Assembly (NCBI GenBank): GCA_902363515.1
Contig: CABJAN010000003.1
Location: forward strand, 124,001 to 188,000
DNA: 64,000 bases
Reading direction: 5' to 3'
DNA from: Bacillota bacterium
Lineage (GTDB): Bacteria; Bacillota; Clostridia; Lachnospirales; Lachnospiraceae
Shown: in pieces, positions 62,586 to 64,000 of the stretch
Numbering within the stretch: position 1 is the stretch's first letter
Layout of the letters: each line of letters starts with the position of its first letter
Program-made: the position numbers and the translations under genes
Notes under the pieces: model-generated
What the model saw: only the letters and a program-made list of their open reading frames with translations
What the model was told of the DNA's origin: nothing
The model's database searches: none

Positions 62586-62801
62586 TTAACCAAATAATCC
62601 ACTCAAAAGCGGAATTAACTGTGTACCGATCAGGATCACACCACCGCCACTCATAAGCTGCTTAATTCCCTGTGATTTTGCACCAGGATTATCATTACCG
62701 TAACCTTCCATCAGGTTGATGACTCCCCAGACACCAAGACCTGCACCAATCGCTACGACTAATGTCTGTAAGATTGTAATTGCACTTCCGAAAAATCCCA
62801 T
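62586..62801 (-). CDS. Maff2-family small membrane protein (VirB2-like)
   Basis: The 71-residue protein has two membrane helices (ILQTLVVAIGAGLGVWGVIN and MSGGGVILIGTQLIPLLSGL) and the Maff2 loop GYGNDNPGAKSQGIKQL. It is the usual pilin-like small protein upstream of the TrbL gene in these ICEs. Confidence 0.9.
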   Translation of the reverse strand: MGFFGSAITILQTLVVAIGAGLGVWGVINLMEGYGNDNPGAKSQGIKQLMSGGGVILIGTQLIPLLSGLFG

Positions 62802-62960
62802 ATTCTTTTCTGAATAAACGCTGCTTCTATGGTCTGTCAGCGTTTCCTCTCTCCTTTCCCTATTATTCAGACCTCTTTTTTTACCTGTTTTCTTTGCAAG
62901 GTGATCTTATTTTCATCTTCACTTTCTTCTCCTTTCTGCCTGATCATCAGGACTTTTTCT

Positions 62961-63012
62961 TAAAAAAACGCAAAAAAGAGCACATAGATGGATATCTACA
63001 TGCACTAACGCT
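62961..63012 (-). terminator. terminator/attenuator between T4CP and Maff2 genes
   Basis: On the minus strand GTGCATGTAGAT and ATCTATGTGC form an imperfect stem followed by TCTTTTTTGCGTTTTTTT. The gap 62802-63046 holds no other feature. Confidence 0.7.
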
Positions 63013-63046
63013 TTTTATTCTGTTTTCATATATTCTTCGTGCTTTT

Positions 63047-64000
63047 CTATGATATATTCTGTTCTGCTTCTTTCACATCCTCTTCTGTTACATTTACTTC
63101 ATACACCTCAAATTCTGTATCCTGTGAAAATACCAGCTTATGCTCCAGATATTTTTCCACATCAAAAGCATTTCTTTCATCTTCATCCGCAAGTTCCTTA
63201 TATCTCTTATGCTTTGTGATATCATATTTGTTACTGAGAAATGGCCGTACGCCCCGAAGCTGTAAGATACATTTATTTCCATCCATTACAGCCAGTTCAT
63301 CCCGGCTCATCAATTCTTTCCCTGTCTTCTGATAATTCAAACCATAGGACTGGCTTGTCCCTCTGGTATCAGAGGTATTGTAAAGATCGATGGTCTCTTT
63401 TCCCAGCGTTTCCGATATCTCCTTTAACGTGGAGCTTTCTTTTCCTCCAAGAAATAATACGGTATCGCAATTCCCTGTGATAGTTTCAGCAGCATCCTTA
63501 TAAATGGTTTTTAACTGGCTCTGCGACTGTAAAATAATAGAGGCGGAGATTTCACGGCTTCGGATCGTTGCGATCAGTTTATCAAATTTGGGGATCTGGC
63601 CGATATTACTGAACTCATCCAGCAGTAATCGCACATGGTACGGAAGTCTTCCACCATGCTCATCATCTGCTTTATCACAGAGCAGATTAAAAAGCTGTGT
63701 GTACATGATCGCCACCACAAAATTGAATGTATCATCGGTATCACTGATAATCACGAACATTGCTGTCTTCTGATCCCCGATCATATCCAGCTCCATTTCA
63801 TCATAAGACATGATCTCCCGAAGTTCCTGGATATCAAAAGGAGCAAGTCTGGCGCCGCAGGAAATAAGGATCGACTTCGCTGTTTTTCCGGCAGCCAGCT
63901 TATATTTTCGATATTGTCTGACTGCAAAGTGTTCCGGATTATCCGCCTCCAATTCTTCAAACAGTTCATCAACCGCATTCTTAAATTCTTCATCTTCTTC
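63047..64000 (-). CDS. VirD4/TraG-type coupling protein, C-terminal part (partial)
   Basis: The frame is open to the window edge (317 codons plus stop), so the N-terminus and Walker A lie outside. Visible are the Walker B region RLLLDEFSNIGQIPKFDKL, IRSREISASIILQSQSQL, DTVLFLGGKESSTLKEISE and an acidic C-terminus. It links relaxase-bound DNA to the secretion channel. It is first of the transfer genes in the window. Confidence 0.93.
   Translation of the reverse strand, partial: EEDEEFKNAVDELFEELEADNPEHFAVRQYRKYKLAAGKTAKSILISCGARLAPFDIQELREIMSYDEMELDMIGDQKTAMFVIISDTDDTFNFVVAIMYTQLFNLLCDKADDEHGGRLPYHVRLLLDEFSNIGQIPKFDKLIATIRSREISASIILQSQSQLKTIYKDAAETITGNCDTVLFLGGKESSTLKEISETLGKETIDLYNTSDTRGTSQSYGLNYQKTGKELMSRDELAVMDGNKCILQLRGVRPFLSNKYDITKHKRYKELADEDERNAFDVEKYLEHKLVFSQDTEFEVYEVNVTEEDVKEAEQNIS

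Noticed and set aside
56613..63000. Many plus-strand frames opposite the transfer operon
   Set aside because: All are antisense to well-supported genes with motifs and ribosome sites.

Overview
The window looks like a gut Clostridia genome, most likely Lachnospiraceae. This is judged from low-GC codon use, AGGAGG ribosome-binding sites, lipoprotein-dependent sugar ABC transporters, a LytS/YesM-type two-component pair and conjugation genes of the Tn1549/Clostridia ICE type. No complete tRNA, rRNA gene or CRISPR array was found.

Region 1 (1-30.0 kb) reads as chromosome. It starts with the tail of an AraC-type regulator, then glmS. A minus-strand operon follows: two paralogous sugar-binding lipoproteins, two permeases and a DUF2961/GH172 enzyme, with a divergent sensor kinase/AraC response regulator pair. 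Next are a YhcG-like (DUF1016) nuclease gene broken by one amber codon, a MerR-methyltransferase fusion, and the dTDP-rhamnose operon rmlABDC behind a promoter with a MerR-style 19-bp spacer. A DUF2290 gene lies next to a NERD-like/UvrD-like helicase gene, also split by an in-frame amber codon. The rest of the region holds a MATE pump, an HD hydrolase, an AsrC-like sulfite reductase with a CoA-disulfide reductase-rhodanese protein and a divergent LysR regulator, and a large GGDEF/EAL protein.

Region 2 (30.1-34.1 kb) is probably the left end of an integrative and conjugative element (ICE). Two tRNA-Arg-like 3' halves, each followed by its own terminator, lie about 0.57 kb apart, and a third copy of one anticodon-arm sequence lies nearby. 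They are interleaved with intact and broken copies of a DUF4869 gene, a small P-loop ATPase gene, and a Fic gene that overlaps the integrase stop.

Region 3 (34.1-41.7 kb) holds integrase, four-HTH regulator, excisionase-like protein, peptide deformylase, a putative oriT, MobC, relaxase, a nucleotide-metabolism trio (DUF1599, ThyX-like, dUTPase) and an XRE regulator.

Region 4 (41.7-48.7 kb) is a mosaic resistance insert: tnpV, mef(A) and msr(D) with both leader peptides, a frameshifted nucleotidyltransferase, a methyltransferase, and an HD gene cut by fusion to a TnpX-like serine recombinase fragment.

Region 5 (48.7-64 kb) is the conjugation operon on the minus strand, read from the right: VirD4/TraG (runs off the window), Maff2, TrbL-like, PrgI, VirB4, a 3D-NlpC/P60 hydrolase, DUF4315, DUF4366, topoisomerase III, DUF5688, an ArdC-like antirestriction protein, a transfer-assisting protein and YodL proteins. 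It ends at a strong terminator. A 37-bp bipartite motif with an invariant 14-bp spacer precedes three ICE transcription units and may be an element-specific regulatory site. The right end of the ICE lies outside the window.
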